NCBI GenBank assembly: GCA_030278955.1
Contig: JAOANR010000014.1
Coordinates: 15,936,068 to 16,000,067 of the forward strand
Origin: Hygrophila difformis
Taxonomy: Eukaryota > Streptophyta > Magnoliopsida > Lamiales > Acanthaceae
Direction of reading: 5' to 3'
Length of the DNA: 64,000 nt
The notes under the pieces are model-generated. The model worked only from the letters and a program-made list of their open reading frames with translations, did no database searches and was not told where the DNA came from. Positions 45,601 through 56,755 of this stretch are shown here, one piece after another. Position 1 is the first letter of the stretch. Each line of letters starts with the position of its first letter. The position numbers and the translations under genes are program-made.

Positions 45601-45889
45601 TTTAATGTGATATCAATTTGAAGTCCCTGAACTTTTAATTTCTTTTATTTTTACCCTAGATACTCTTGACTTTAACAGTACTTTAGTCCTCATTCCATAT
45701 TTCTATTTCTATAATATAAATTAATTTGCTTGGAAATTGGTATCAAAGTCTTGATTTTACAAAAGAATATATTAAATAAATTACTGATAGTATTTTATTT
45801 TTCAGTAGAGAAGATTTTGAAAAATTCCATGAGATCAAAAATAGTTTGCAATTCACTTGCTATTTCCATATCCTGGAAAAAGAATCCCA
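45601..45889. other. AT-rich non-coding spacer
   Basis: Nothing recognisable except a TCCCTGAACTTTTAA dispersed-repeat fragment. An open frame of 70 codons at 45730 has no features of a gene. Confidence 0.3.
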
Positions 45890-47085
45890 AATGGAATTTA
45901 GAAAGTTATCTATTTGACAAATTAAAATGCTATAAAAGCTAATTCCTTTCAAAAAATGGCTGGAATTAATCAAAGAAATCGACTCGCATAGCTCTAAGTA
46001 ATATCAAGATTTGAGAAAAATCCAAAAAATGCTTCAATATTATGATAATTGAGATTTAAATTCAAAAATTAGATAACTTCAACCAACTAACAAAGGAAGG
46101 GGTTGGAGACTTATCCTAACGGTCAAGTCCTCCAACTCCCAACCAATAGGTTGGGGTTCGAATCCCCATCCGGGGCCCCTATCCCTCCCATTTATTTCCT
46201 TTGTAATTTATGTAGCATGGATTCTCACCACTCATTTCTTATGTCTTTTAATGGCTTCTAAAAAAAAATAACAAAGGAAGGAAATCTGGAAATTATTTAA
46301 TTAAGACCTAAAGGGATAAGTCTAAAATATAACATGTGATATTTTAGATATTAAGAAAATACAAAAATATAATCCTGGATCCACAATTAATCAAGCAAAC
46401 ATTTTATATGCATTCGACGGGGAAAAATCTATTTTTGGTTCCATAAGATTTTTCTCACCCACGTTTTATCCCAAATTGTTAAATATTCATTTTTGGTCCC
46501 AATATGTAACTATTTTTTTCGTTTTTGGTCCCTTGGTCTATCTTTTTAGAAGAAAATTATATGGATCAATGTGCAATTTTTTAAATCTTGTTTATTTGCA
46601 AAATGCCCCAATCCAATAAAAAACCATAACTCATTTATTTAAACTTAAACTTAATTATACATTTATACCAAATAAAATTATTATGGAATTTATTAAAAAT
46701 ATATTTATTAAATAATAATCATTTTTAATAAGTATATATTTTGAACTTTAAATATAATATTTTAATCAGTTATTTTTAAATGAAAGTTAAAACTATATTT
46801 TTAATATATATTCTATATTCATAAACACATTTTAAAAATTATTATGTAAAAATTACTCCGTCCGTCCCATTATATATGTCTTACTTTCCTCTTTTGTCCT
46901 GACAAAGTCCCACAAAAAGCAGCTAAGATGAGCAAGAAACCAATACCAATACAGAGTATATTGTTTCCCATTTATCAATGTAATAAATCAATGCTGAAAC
47001 GTTATCAACACGTTGTCCAGACAACCAGTCAACAGTAGAACAGAGTGCGAAAATAAAACAGAGAACATCATAAAATTGTTCACCC
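45890..47085. repeat. Segmental duplication, copy 1
   Basis: Matches 49345-50435 in the same orientation with scattered differences (shared GAAAGTTATCTATT, ATAATCCT(G/A)GATCCACAATT, ATGAGCAAGAAACCAATACC). This copy contains a complete SINE (46101-46268), the left arm of a long foldback element (about 46430-46700) and a left Stowaway end (46856). It ends next to a Gypsy-like LTR beginning at 47101. Confidence 0.8.
46101..46268 (+). mobile_element. tRNA-derived SINE, complete copy
   Basis: 168 bp flanked by the 13-bp duplication TAACAAAGGAAGG (46088-46100, 46269-46281). The 5' part is tRNA-like, with box B GGTTCGAATCC near 46156 and a box-A-like TTATCCTAACGGTC near 46111. The 3' part ends ATGGCTTCT plus poly-A. 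It is the same length as the copy at 43660-43827. Confidence 0.88.
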
Positions 47086-47333
47086 TATTCGATCCGATCT
47101 GTAACATCCCAAGTAATTAATTTATAATATATTAAATTAATTACTATTAAAGTTAATTTAAGTCCCTAACCATTATTCAAATATTTGGGAAATGTTGGGT
47201 TTGATGTTTTGGAAGGTGGAGAGTAATAGTAATATAGAGGATGAAGCCCGTTAGTTATTGAAAAAATGAGCCCATGGGTCAAGGCCCAAGCCCACCGGGC
47301 CGACCCAGACCCGGCCCGGACCACTATCTTATA

Positions 47334-47592
47334 CTTCCTCCGTTTCTTTTTAATTGCCACGGACCCACATTTCACACAATTCAATACACGTTTTCAATTC
47401 GTACTAACTCAAATTCCATACAAGTAAAAATTATGAAAATTTGATATTTTAAATCTATGCGATTAGACGAATCTAACAAGATCCCATTTGACTATATTTA
47501 TCTTATATAATTGTATTAAAAAGTCGAGTCAAAGTTACTCAATGAACAGTGACAAAAGTCAATCTGTGTCAATTAATAAGGAACGGAGGAAG
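47334..47592. mobile_element. Stowaway-like MITE
   Basis: 259 bp, TA duplications at 47332-47333 and 47593-47594, TIRs CTTCCTCCGTTTC / GGAACGGAGGAAG. Confidence 0.8.
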
Positions 47593-48334
47593 TACAAAAA
47601 TGGTCAAAGTTTTGAGAAGCCACTTTACTTCCATTTTTCCAAGTTCATTCCCGTCACTTGAGAGTGTGGGAGTTTGGGGTGATGAAATTCTTGTAAAATC
47701 ATGGAATTTGACTCGAATTGGTTGGAGGAAATCATAGTATAGCCTTTTGGGTAAGCTTTTTCTTCCAATTGTTGGGCTTTTGGGTGTGATTTAGTTGAGT
47801 TTTGAGGATGATAATGAAGAGTTGCGAAAATGGATGAGAATTGTGAATTTTGTAGCTTGGGAGCTTGGTAAGCTAGTTATTGAGCACCAATTTGGTGTGG
47901 TTAGCTTGTGCATGTTACAAGGTAAGCATCTCTTCTCATCTTGGGTTGTTAGTTTGGGATTAGATTATGAAATTGGAGTGTTGCTATTATTTTTGTAGAA
48001 TCTTCCTTGGGAGAATTGGGAATGGACATATGGATTAAGTGATGGCTCTTGCATGTGCCTAAGGTAAGAGATTTACCTCATACCCTTGTTTTTGGTTGAG
48101 AATTTTATTGAAGAAAACAAATGGTTAAGATATATGCAATAGGATTTGTGAATGTGACAAATTGTTTTTGGAAATTGTAGGTTGGAGTTGGAATTGAAGT
48201 TGGAGACTTGAAGAAGATGAAGATTGGAAGTTTGGCACTCAATAATTAAGGCTAGGGATTAGATAATGGATAAAATAATGGTTGAAATCGTAAAATAGTG
48301 ACAAAACTAGAGATGTTCCAGCCATGGCTTTTTT

Positions 48335-48645
48335 CGACGCCAAAACAATGAGTTTGGCGTAGGTAGCCTTGCCTACGCCAACCAGTATGAGAAATTTTCC
48401 AACCCTTCAGTTCTGGCGTAAGTTGACGTCAGAAAGCTCGTGTTGGTGTCGTTGGCTTTAACGGCGCTAGCTGAAAAAATGTCTATTCTTTTAACCTTGG
48501 CGTAAACTTACGCCAGGAGGTTTGTTTTAGCGTAATTGGCCTTGCTTACGCCAACAAGTGAATTTTTTTATCAACTTTCAGTCTTGGCGTAAATTGACGC
48601 CAGGAAGCTCAGTTTGGCGTAATTAGCCTTGCCTACGCTAGAAAT
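48335..48645. repeat. Tandem repeat of palindromic TTGGCGTAA / TTACGCCAA units
   Basis: About three diverged units of roughly 110-125 bp, each with CTTGGCGTAA(A)..TTACGCCAGGAAGCT and GCCTTGCCTACGCCAA. Within each unit the TGGCGTA and TACGCCA words can pair. It is not coding. Confidence 0.7.
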
Positions 48646-48843
48646 TCAATTTGGGTTCAGGGATCGCTGCTTTATCCCAAATTTTATGTTTTGGTAATCT
48701 GTTATTATTATTTTCCTTTCTCGATGTATGTTAATTGATGATTGGACATGTTGGAACTTATGAGATGAGAATCTAGACGAATTTATAAGTCTCATATTAA
48801 ACGATTGTGCGTTAGGATTGGAATGATGTTGTTATTTGTCATT

Positions 48844-48882
48844 ACTAGTATTACCCCGCCCAATGGGCGGGAATATAACAGA
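48844..48882 (-). mobile_element. Helitron-like 3' terminus
   Basis: On the minus strand the hairpin CCCGCCCATTGGGCGGG is followed after six bases by CTAG and then T, the standard Helitron 3' end (hairpin, CTRR, insertion before T). The plus-strand left flank ends in A, as expected. The element would extend rightward on the plus map. Its 5' TC end was not located. Confidence 0.55.
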
Positions 48883-48890
48883 GGTGATAG

Positions 48891-48930
<40 letters not shown>

Positions 48931-49344
48931 GAAACCGAACCAAATCATTTAATTGAACTAAAATCGAATCAAATTTCTAGTTAATTATATGCAGCTCAAT
49001 AATATTAAACACTAAGACCACCAAAAACAACAAAACACCACTACCTATCGACCTCAACAGTAGCAAAACTGGAGGAAGATTGGCGACTGCAGCAGGTTGA
49101 GACTGAGGCTGGTAGCAATGGCAATCGATATCTATATCTCTCTGCCTCCATTTTGGAAAGTACAAAAAAATAAAAATAGAAAACAAAATTAGCTGGCACA
49201 CATTAGTCTTTACCAAATTCAAGTCATTCAAGTTAACAAAAGGCTAAGCAAAACATTATTTATACCGAGTAGTCAATCATATTGTTATTAAGCTCAATGT
49301 CATGCAAGCTAATTCCTTTCATAAAAATGACTGGAATTAATCAA

Positions 49345-50435
49345 AGAAATCCCAAAAGGAATTTTGAAAGTTATCTATTAGACAAATTAAAATGCTATAA
49401 AAGCTAATTCCTTTCATAAAAATGACTGGAATTAATCAAAGAAATCGATTCGCATAGCTCTAAGTAATCTCAGGATTTGAGAAAAATCTAAAAAATGCTT
49501 CAATATTATGATAATTGGGATTTAAATTCAAAAATTAGATCCTATAGGTTGGGGTTCGAATCCCCACCCGTCCCACTATCCCTCCCATTTGTTCGCTTTA
49601 TAATTTGTGTGACATGTGGACTTCCACCATCCATTTCTTATGTCTTTTAATGGCTTCTAAAGAATTAAGTCTAAAATATAACATGTGATATTTTAGATAT
49701 TAAGAAAATACGAAAATATAATCCTAGATCCACAATTAATCAAGCAAAACATTATATATGCATTCAATGGGAAATATCTATTTTTGGTTCCATAAGATTT
49801 TTCTCACCCATTTTTTATCCCAAATTGATAGAATATTCATCTTTGGTCCCATTATATAACTATTTTTTCCATTTTTGGTTCCTTGTCTATCTTTTTAGAA
49901 GAAAATTATATGGATCAATGTGCGATTTTTTAAATCTTGTTTATTTGCAAAATACCCGAATCCAATTAAAAAATCATAACTCATTTATTTAAATTTAAAC
50001 TTAGTTATACATTTATACCAAATAAAATTATTATAGAATTTATTAAAAAATAATATTTATTAAATAATAATCATTTTTAATAAATATATATTTTGAAATT
50101 TAAAATATAATATTTTAATTAATAATTTTTAAATAAATGTTAAAAATATATTTTTAAATATATTCAATATTCATAAACAAATTTTAAAAATTATTATGTA
50201 AAAATTACTCCGTCCGTCCCATTATTTATGTCTCACTTATCTCTTTTATCCTGACAAGTCCCTACGAAAAGCAACTAAGATGAGCAAGAAACCAATACCA
50301 ATACAGAGTATATTGTATCTCAATTGTCAATGTAATAAATCAGTGCTGAAACGTCATCAGCATGTTGTGCAGACAACCAGTCAACAAAAGAACAGAGTGC
50401 GAAAATATAACAGAGAACTCCAGAAAATTGTTCAA
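49345..50435. repeat. Segmental duplication, copy 2
   Basis: The partner of 45890-47085. It has lost the 5' half of the SINE and its tail region by two deletions (remaining piece about 49549-49670 with GGTTCGAATCCCCACCC). A 45-bp piece (GCTAATTCCTTTCATAAAAATG...) is repeated at 49308 and 49401. Confidence 0.8.
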
Positions 50436-51825
50436 CAAGCTAGGATTTTACTAGAACATCACCAAACATGTCGAATGGTTCATCAACCCATTTTACACAC
50501 CCTTACATTCCAATGAACTTTCTTATCCCTTTAATAGACTAAGGAAACAATTGTGAGCTTCAAGATGTATCTACCCAATTGCACAACTAATTCACTAGAA
50601 AGTGTTAAAATGGTGTTTGTGATATCTAGCTACGATGATCTAATCAAGCTCAATAGTGATACAACACCTAATCTAGGTCCCTGTTTGTGTTTACAAGAGA
50701 TATAACATGAGAAGTCTAAACGCAAACTAAAAACCCTAAAATAATGGCAGCAGACAATCAATAAAAGATGTACTCAGTAGCATAATGGTTGTTCCTGTCT
50801 TCTGCAAACAACGGAACTGGTGGTTTATTGCTCCAGCTTCCTCAGCTTTCCATGGCAGTGAAGGAACTGTTTTCTCCTCTTTGGTGTGGCTGAATTTTGG
50901 TGCTAATGAGGAATAGTCGAAAGCAGGTATTTATTTATAGGAATACAATGCCCATTTAAAATCCTAAAAGCCTGCTGGGAGAAAATGGTCAACATCGAAG
51001 GGATAACGAGCATCTGCACAAAAATTCAAATCTACTTTGCCACATCAGCATCCTTTTTTATCATTGCTCCACTATCATATTGCATTGTTCATGAGCCGTC
51101 GTCACAATTACATAACAACATTGATCATCTTCACAACACAGGACTCAAGGACTTAACATGTCCGTCCCTACACTTTTGTCACATTTTTATTTTTGAAAAT
51201 AATTAAATATTAACCACAAAACCTACTCCCATCATATTAAATCAATAAATAAATATAATAACATTTTAAACCCACTATAATCATTAAATTCAAACACACA
51301 ATCATCACATCACATATAAATAAATCAATTAAAAATTCAACATCATTATCATCACATCACATAAATACTAATTATCTCTACATAACATAACGTGGCCAAA
51401 AGTTTTAACACACTTCTAGTGGGACGGAGTGAGTATTATTTAACTACTTTATTTTAAAACTAATTTACCTCTATATTAAATACTAACTACCTATGTATCA
51501 AATATTATGCCCAAAAATTTTTGGACACTTATATATAGTGGGACTGATGGAGTATTATTTAATAAATATTATCTTCTAGTAAATTTATAAATAATTTTAT
51601 TTGGGTTAGTTAAATGAGTTAAAGATTTTTAATTGGATTGTGTGTATTTTGCAAATAGAGAAATTTTTAAAAATTTCACATTGACCCCATGTGAATATTG
51701 TTCTCTTAAAAAATAGACCGATGGAAACAATAATTATCTAATGCGATCAAAAGTGGAATTTTCATAAAGTTGGGACCAAAAGTAGGTGAGAAAAAAATCA
51801 TATGGGACTAAATGGTCTAGACTCA
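49775..51825. mobile_element. Long-arm foldback element with a Stowaway-like core
   Basis: The left arm (about 49780-50000, TTTTTGGTTCCATAAGATTT, TCTTTTTAGAAGAAAATTAT) is inverted relative to the right arm (about 51600-51820). The same arm sequence occurs at 46430-46700 and in the element 62846-63889. The core contains the Stowaway-like ends 50208 and 51433 and an approximately 0.9-kb insertion. No coding evidence. Confidence 0.6.
50208..51433. mobile_element. Stowaway-like MITE split by an unidentified 0.9-kb insertion
   Basis: Ends CTCCGTCCGTCCC and GGGACGGAGTGAG with TA outside (50206-50207, 51434-51435). The interior from about 50265 to 51168 does not belong to the MITE, and GTCCCTAC occurs on both sides of it, which would be an 8-bp duplication. 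The insert has no recognisable gene. It is duplicated in part at 46930-47085. It might be a solo LTR, but its edges do not fit TG...CA. Confidence 0.45.
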
Positions 51826-52095
51826 AAATACATAGACCCAACCGGCTCCACATGTTGCAGGTTATGTAGGCCGCCCCATGGGTTTTTTATAAAATAATAC
51901 TACTAATGAAATTTATTTCTTAGTGTAAAAGTATAATATTGTGATATATTTTTATCGTATAAATGAAAAATGAGATATAGATATTTGTAATTGATTTTTG
52001 AAATTATAAATAATTCAAATTGTAATTTTTCAGAAAATTGTTTATTTTATTGATGAGTTTTTGAATAATTGTTTAAGATTTATTCCACTTGTAAT

Positions 52096-52544
52096 TAGGG
52101 GTGGGAATAGGCGAGACCACACCAGGCCTTGCCTTGTAAATCCTAAGTCTATCTAAATTTTGTAAGGCCTAGGCCTGGCCTATTACATGTAGACTTTGTT
52201 TATAGGTCTAAGCCCGGCTTTTTTAACTAAATAGGCCAGACTTTAAGCCTTTATAGAGCCTATTTAATAAATTTTTAAATTTTCTAAAAAGTATATATTT
52301 AAATATTAAATAAATAATAAATAATATTGTTAATAAGATTATAAAAAATTATATAAGAAATTAAACAGGTCGGCCTATTAGGCAAAATAGGCTTTTCGTA
52401 AGGCCTAGGCCTAGGCCTATTTAGTTGAACATGCCTATAAATTTATCTGGGTCTGGTCTATTTGGTAAAAATGCCAGCCAGGCCATGCCTAAAATCGATT
52501 AGCCGTAGGGCCATGTCGGATAACCTAACTTATTCCAACCCCTA
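52096..52544. mobile_element. Non-autonomous hAT-type element
   Basis: 449 bp flanked by CTTGTAAT (52088-52095, 52545-52552), ends TAGGGGTGGGAATAGG and the complement of CTTATTCCAACCCCTA. Internal GGCCTAGGCCT-type words repeat near both ends. Confidence 0.85.
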
Positions 52545-52559
52545 CTTGTAATACTAATT

Positions 52560-53038
52560 GAGTATATTAGATTCTAAAAACTAATACTCCTGTGCAAGAT
52601 AAATGTTTTATAGTTAATGATTGGAATGATAAAAACAATAGGTCTGCACAGGGAGTCGAAGTCTTTGAAAGAGTTTGTTCCAGTTTAGACTATTTTGACA
52701 TAATTCATTAATTTTACATTTTAAAAAATAAGTAAATTGACAATAAAATATGAACACCCGCTGCACGGTAGGTTGGCCTGTTTAGACCTACATCTATCTA
52801 AGCGGACTTGGCCCACATTGACAGTTTTATCTATAAGAATTAACATAGTCATTTCCCAATGCGTGATTATGGATAAAGATGATGTTAAACCCAATGAAGA
52901 AGTTCTTCAAGATCCAACATATTCACCAAGCTCCACAGAATATGCCGATAAGAACCACATGCCATGTCACACACGCACACGAACAAAGAAACAATAAACT
53001 CGATTAAATTCGTACGTATACCATTTATCACCCAACAC
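52560..53038. other. Spacer downstream of the defensin gene
   Basis: AT-rich. Open frames are present but without features of genes. I see no RNA gene or repeat border. Confidence 0.3.
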
Positions 53039-53044
53039 TTTATT
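53039..53044 (-). terminator. Possible polyadenylation signal of the defensin gene
   Basis: AATAAA on the minus strand, about 130 bp downstream of the stop codon of the gene at 53176-53614. Confidence 0.4.
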
Positions 53045-53175
53045 AACTACCATCACAACCTTGGAAGTTCAACAAAACCACAACGAACATACCATTCCTC
53101 CTCCTCCATGTCTCAACAACAAACTAAAAATGGCAACTTTGACAATGGCCTTATTAACGACATGAGAAACCCTCA

Positions 53176-53614
53176 TCATGCACACGGTTTGGTGCACATG
53201 CAACGGCGCCAGAAGCCTTTGCACTCTCCGCCCGGGAAGCCCTCTATATGGCACACTATTTTACAGTTGGACCACCCCAAACAAGGCCCCTTGAACTTCT
53301 CGCTCGGGGTGTAGCACGTCCTGTCCATGTGACTCGGACCTGTGTCCGTATGCACGTACATCGGCAGATGCTGGCTGTGGGCTGTAGCAATTGCCTATAT
53401 ATCTCATCAAAAAAATACATTCTTGGTTTACAACTTCTTCCATTAACAATAATGTTTGGTAGCAAAACAACACCAACAAGCGATTAAGGTTGTGGAGACG
53501 AGAGGGTGAAATTTAGAAAATAAATTATATGATGAGAAACTCCGAATTATGTAATAAGTGTACCAGTGAGCATAAGCTGAGAACCAACAACACCGCTGTC
53601 GGAACGCGCCCCAT
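53176..53614 (-). CDS. Plant defensin (gamma-thionin family), two exons
   Basis: A small secreted Cys-rich antimicrobial-type peptide. Exon 1 is 53564-53614 (17 codons, hydrophobic MGRVPTAVLLVLS). The intron is 53395-53563, GT-AG, phase 0, splitting the signal peptide as is usual in this family. Exon 2 is 53176-53394. Predicted length is 89 aa. The mature part shows the eight-cysteine CS-alpha-beta pattern: RTC, FKGPC, SNCKIVC (CxxxC), EGFPGGEC (GxC), RRCMC (CxC) and a final KPC. The knot begins only about 19 residues after the likely cleavage site, so the peptide has an unusual N-terminal extension rich in His and Thr. A TATA box and a poly-A signal are at plausible distances. Its target cannot be told from sequence. 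Confidence 0.88.
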
Positions 53615-53718
53615 CTTCGATTTGTTTCTTAGTTTGTGTACTAGTAACTATAATAGACGACTAATATAAGTTTCCAAAATATGGATATGTGGATTGAATT
53701 ACTTCTGGCCCCAAGGGG

Positions 53719-53726
53719 TATTTATA
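53719..53726 (-). promoter_or_regulatory. TATA box of the defensin gene
   Basis: TATAAATA on the minus strand, about 105 bp upstream of the ATG at 53614. This gives a plausible 5' leader of about 70 bases. Confidence 0.55.
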
Positions 53727-53972
53727 ATTAACTAGAGAGGTTGGGTCGTAGGACCTTCAATTCGGTTTGTCATTAAGACCAGAGGAGTCTTGGAATTTGT
53801 TCGAATGTTATGTTTTAGTATTTTGGTTGAAAAGATTTTTGTTATCCAATTACAATTAATATACTATTATTATTTTAAAAAATTATATAAAAAATATACT
53901 TCATATATATATAGACTATATGGTTCTAAATGTTTAATGTCTGCCCCACGACCCTTTCTCAGAGTGGCTCCC

Positions 53973-54018
<46 letters not shown>

Positions 54019-54977
54019 GTTTAAAGTCTTTCACTGATTTAATCATCAAATTCATCATTGTAGTTGTGGATGGATCATTTCCAAAGCGGTTTTATGAATT
54101 CACAAATCTCGAATTCTATATCTTACATAGTAAGCAGGAGCCTCGTAACCATTCGAGCTTATTATTGTTGGTAATGATAATTGTGTTTTCGAAATAATAT
54201 GTTATACTTTTTTGAGAATATAGAATACAATTCTATGCGTGATTTTTATAATAACATAATACTATTATTTGGCTAAACAAAATTATTAAATATTTTAGTT
54301 ATTGTCTAACATAGCAATCCAAATTTTAACCTCAATTAATTTGTAATTTTCAATTTCATTATGTAACAAATAAACCAAATCAGATTATTGCATCTACGCT
54401 AAAAAAATCGCTTTAATTACACCAATATGTCAATTTAATTTGGCTATGGTGTTCGGGGAAAGTTTTTCGTTCATTGTCAATCGAATAATTGTAAATATTT
54501 TAGAAGTTAAACACTACTTTTTAAATAATTTATTGTGTTTTTTTACACGATGCAGGAGGTTTTTTTTTTTTTTTTTTTGAGAGGGAGTGGGGAGGGTGAT
54601 TAAGAATATCTAGCTAGATTAATGAGATTTCGGTAGTTTCAGTCAAATTTGGATTTTCCAAAGTGAATTTCACATTGATTTTCAAAAATACCAAAAGATT
54701 AATGGTACCACTGTTTTTTTTTTTTTTTTTCTTTTCTTTTTTTAGCTAAACAAAGGGACCACTGTGATATAATGTAACGAATGATCAAAACACGGAGCTG
54801 ACTGAAACTTACTGAAAATTTTATTGCAATTTCAGTTTATAGACAACAGACAGACAGTAACTAAAAACAAGAACATAAAAGGGTACAATAAAAACCAAGC
54901 ATAATGTTCCAAAGACATCACAAAGCACAAAATAAATACTACTAGAAAATAGAGCATTTTGAATGAAGTGGTTCCAT
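53727..54977. other. AT-rich spacer with homopolymer runs, including the 3' flank of gene E
   Basis: A 43-base poly-A run (53974-54016) follows AGAGTGGCTCCCC, and poly-T runs lie near 54558-54577 and 54713-54731. These may be tails of old retroposons. The open frame at 53790 is an artefact of the poly-A run. Bases from about 54780 resemble the 3' flank of other WAK copies (TTACTGAAAATTTTATTGCA). Confidence 0.4.
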
Positions 54978-56150
54978 TCAGCGAGGGGCATTCATTGCAA
55001 GCAAGTATTGACTACTGCTCCGACCATATTGTCCGGAGTACTCTCCGGTGCTGAATTCCTGATCTCCTGAAGCTGGGTACAGATCAGCATTTTCTCTCAT
55101 AAGTTCGATGCTTTCTTCTCGGATTTGATGCTCTTTCCTCGAATGTGAGTTATACTTCCTCAACCTTTCCAATTCCATTGATACTTCTTTCATGGTTGGC
55201 CTTTCTTTCCCATGTAACTTGACGCATCTTTTAATAAGTTCCGCCACCTCACCAATTTGCTCTAAACTCCCTTCCCGCAGAATTCTTGGTTGCACAATTT
55301 GGAAAAGGCGATTCTTTTCAAGCGATGCAACAAAGTAAGTGGACAAATTCTTTTCTTCATCCATCTTTTCTGTGGAAAGCGGCTTTTCCCCTGTCATCAG
55401 CTCTGCCAGAACCACACCGAAGCTATATACATCACTTTTCTCGGTCAATTGGCTTGTCTGGAAATATTCAGGATCAAGATAGCCCAACGTTCCCTGAACA
55501 AGAGTGGTCACTTGTGTATGATCAATTGGTACCAATCTTGATGCTCCAAAATCTGCTATTTTTGCAGTGTATGTTTCGTCCAGCAGTATATTGGGAGACT
55601 TGATATCTCGATGAATAATTGGAATGGCTGCAGAAGAATGAAGATACGCAAGTGCACCAGCAGCCTCTGCAGCAATCCTCAGTCGATTTTCCCAAGAAAA
55701 CCATGGCATCCCCAAGCTGTTGTGGATGTGGTAAAATAATGTACCATTCGAGACATATTCATATACTAATAAAGGAACCTCTGTCTCCAAACAACAGCCC
55801 AAGAGTTTAACGACGTTTCTGTGATTGATTTGGGTCAGAATAACCACCTCATTGATGAATGATTCTACTTGATTCTCATCCATCACTCTTGATTTCTTGA
55901 TCGCTACTTCACGTTGATCTTCAAGAATTCCCTTGTAAACTATTCCATAACCTCCTTTCCCGAGTATGCAATCCTCAGCATAATTGCTGGTGGCCTTTTT
56001 AAGCTCTTCGACAGAAAAGATTCTGGTCGACTCCGTATTTGCTTCTTTGGAAGAAAGGCGTTGCTCCAATAACAAACCACCATTCTGTTCAAAGAATTTT
56101 TGTCTGAGTTTAATGAGTTTCCTCTTTTGAAGGGTAAAGTATATTAACAT

Positions 56151-56748
56151 TGTTGGGAGAAAATAAGCTCTGATACCAACACAAACACACACACTATAGA
56201 GGACCTATGACAATTCACTCACACAACACCAACTCTTTAATGTTGGTTAGCCTTTAACTAAAATCCTTAGTGCACAAGGATACTTAGGCGGCAGGGCCGA
56301 CCATATATCATTAGGCGGTATAACCGACCATATATTAGTTAGGCGGCAGGGCCGACCATATAACTGAAACAAGTGCACCAAGAATTTAACAAACCAAGGC
56401 TTAACCGAGAGACTTAAATAAAAAGAACACTTTTATAAATACACAACACAATTGCAACACTCACTCCTTTAACACTCACTAAACTCACACCTTCTCTACT
56501 TCACTCAACTCTCCACTATACACTAAACTTACAACTTCTCTACACTTTTGCAAATGAAGAGCCTCACCCCTATTTATAGAGTAGGCAAGAGTTCTAGAGT
56601 ATTCTAAAAATATTCTTAAATAATACTAATCTAGATTATTCTAAACATTTCTATAAATAATTCTACACACCCCAATTTCTCTAATATTCTAGAATATTCT
56701 TTTAGTCTCACTAATACACTTCTTTTAATTTTGCATTGATCTCTAACA
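56151..56748 (-). repeat. 3' LTR of Copia E
   Basis: A 598-bp repeat lying directly upstream of the gene E kinase and in the same orientation. It includes a short tandem repeat of GGCGG(CAGGG)CCGACCATATA units (56287-56360). Confidence 0.93.
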
Positions 56749-56755
56749 CTCCCCC

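Larger units (their letters stand above)
47101..48843 (+). mobile_element. Gypsy-like LTR fragment
   Basis: Starts TGTAACATCCCAAG, an edge typical of plant Ty3/Gypsy LTRs. It is truncated on the right by a Helitron-like end at 48844. It contains a Stowaway MITE (47334-47592) and a three-unit tandem repeat (48335-48645). No internal coding region, primer site or partner LTR is found. The assignment rests on the edge sequence only. Confidence 0.4.

Noticed and set aside
46150..46175. tRNA-like GGTTCGAATCC motif as a possible tRNA gene
   Set aside because: No acceptor or anticodon stem can be formed; the motif is box B of a SINE with clear target duplications. The same holds near 49555 and 43755.
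47549..47998. Short plus-strand open frames at 47549 and 47795
   Set aside because: No domain, no homology and located in a repeat-rich LTR-like region; codon pattern does not suggest coding.
50265..51168. Solo LTR inside the split Stowaway element
   Set aside because: The GTCCCTAC repeat could be a target duplication, but the insert lacks TG...CA edges and no partner LTR was seen, so it is left unclassified.
53790..54197. Open frame encoding a long poly-lysine stretch
   Set aside because: It is produced by a 43-base poly-A run; no start context, domain or homologue is visible.
56150..56192. Extension of the gene E kinase frame into the Copia E LTR
   Set aside because: The extra residues start with GTG and no in-frame ATG occurs before an upstream stop; the first usable ATG is at 56150.
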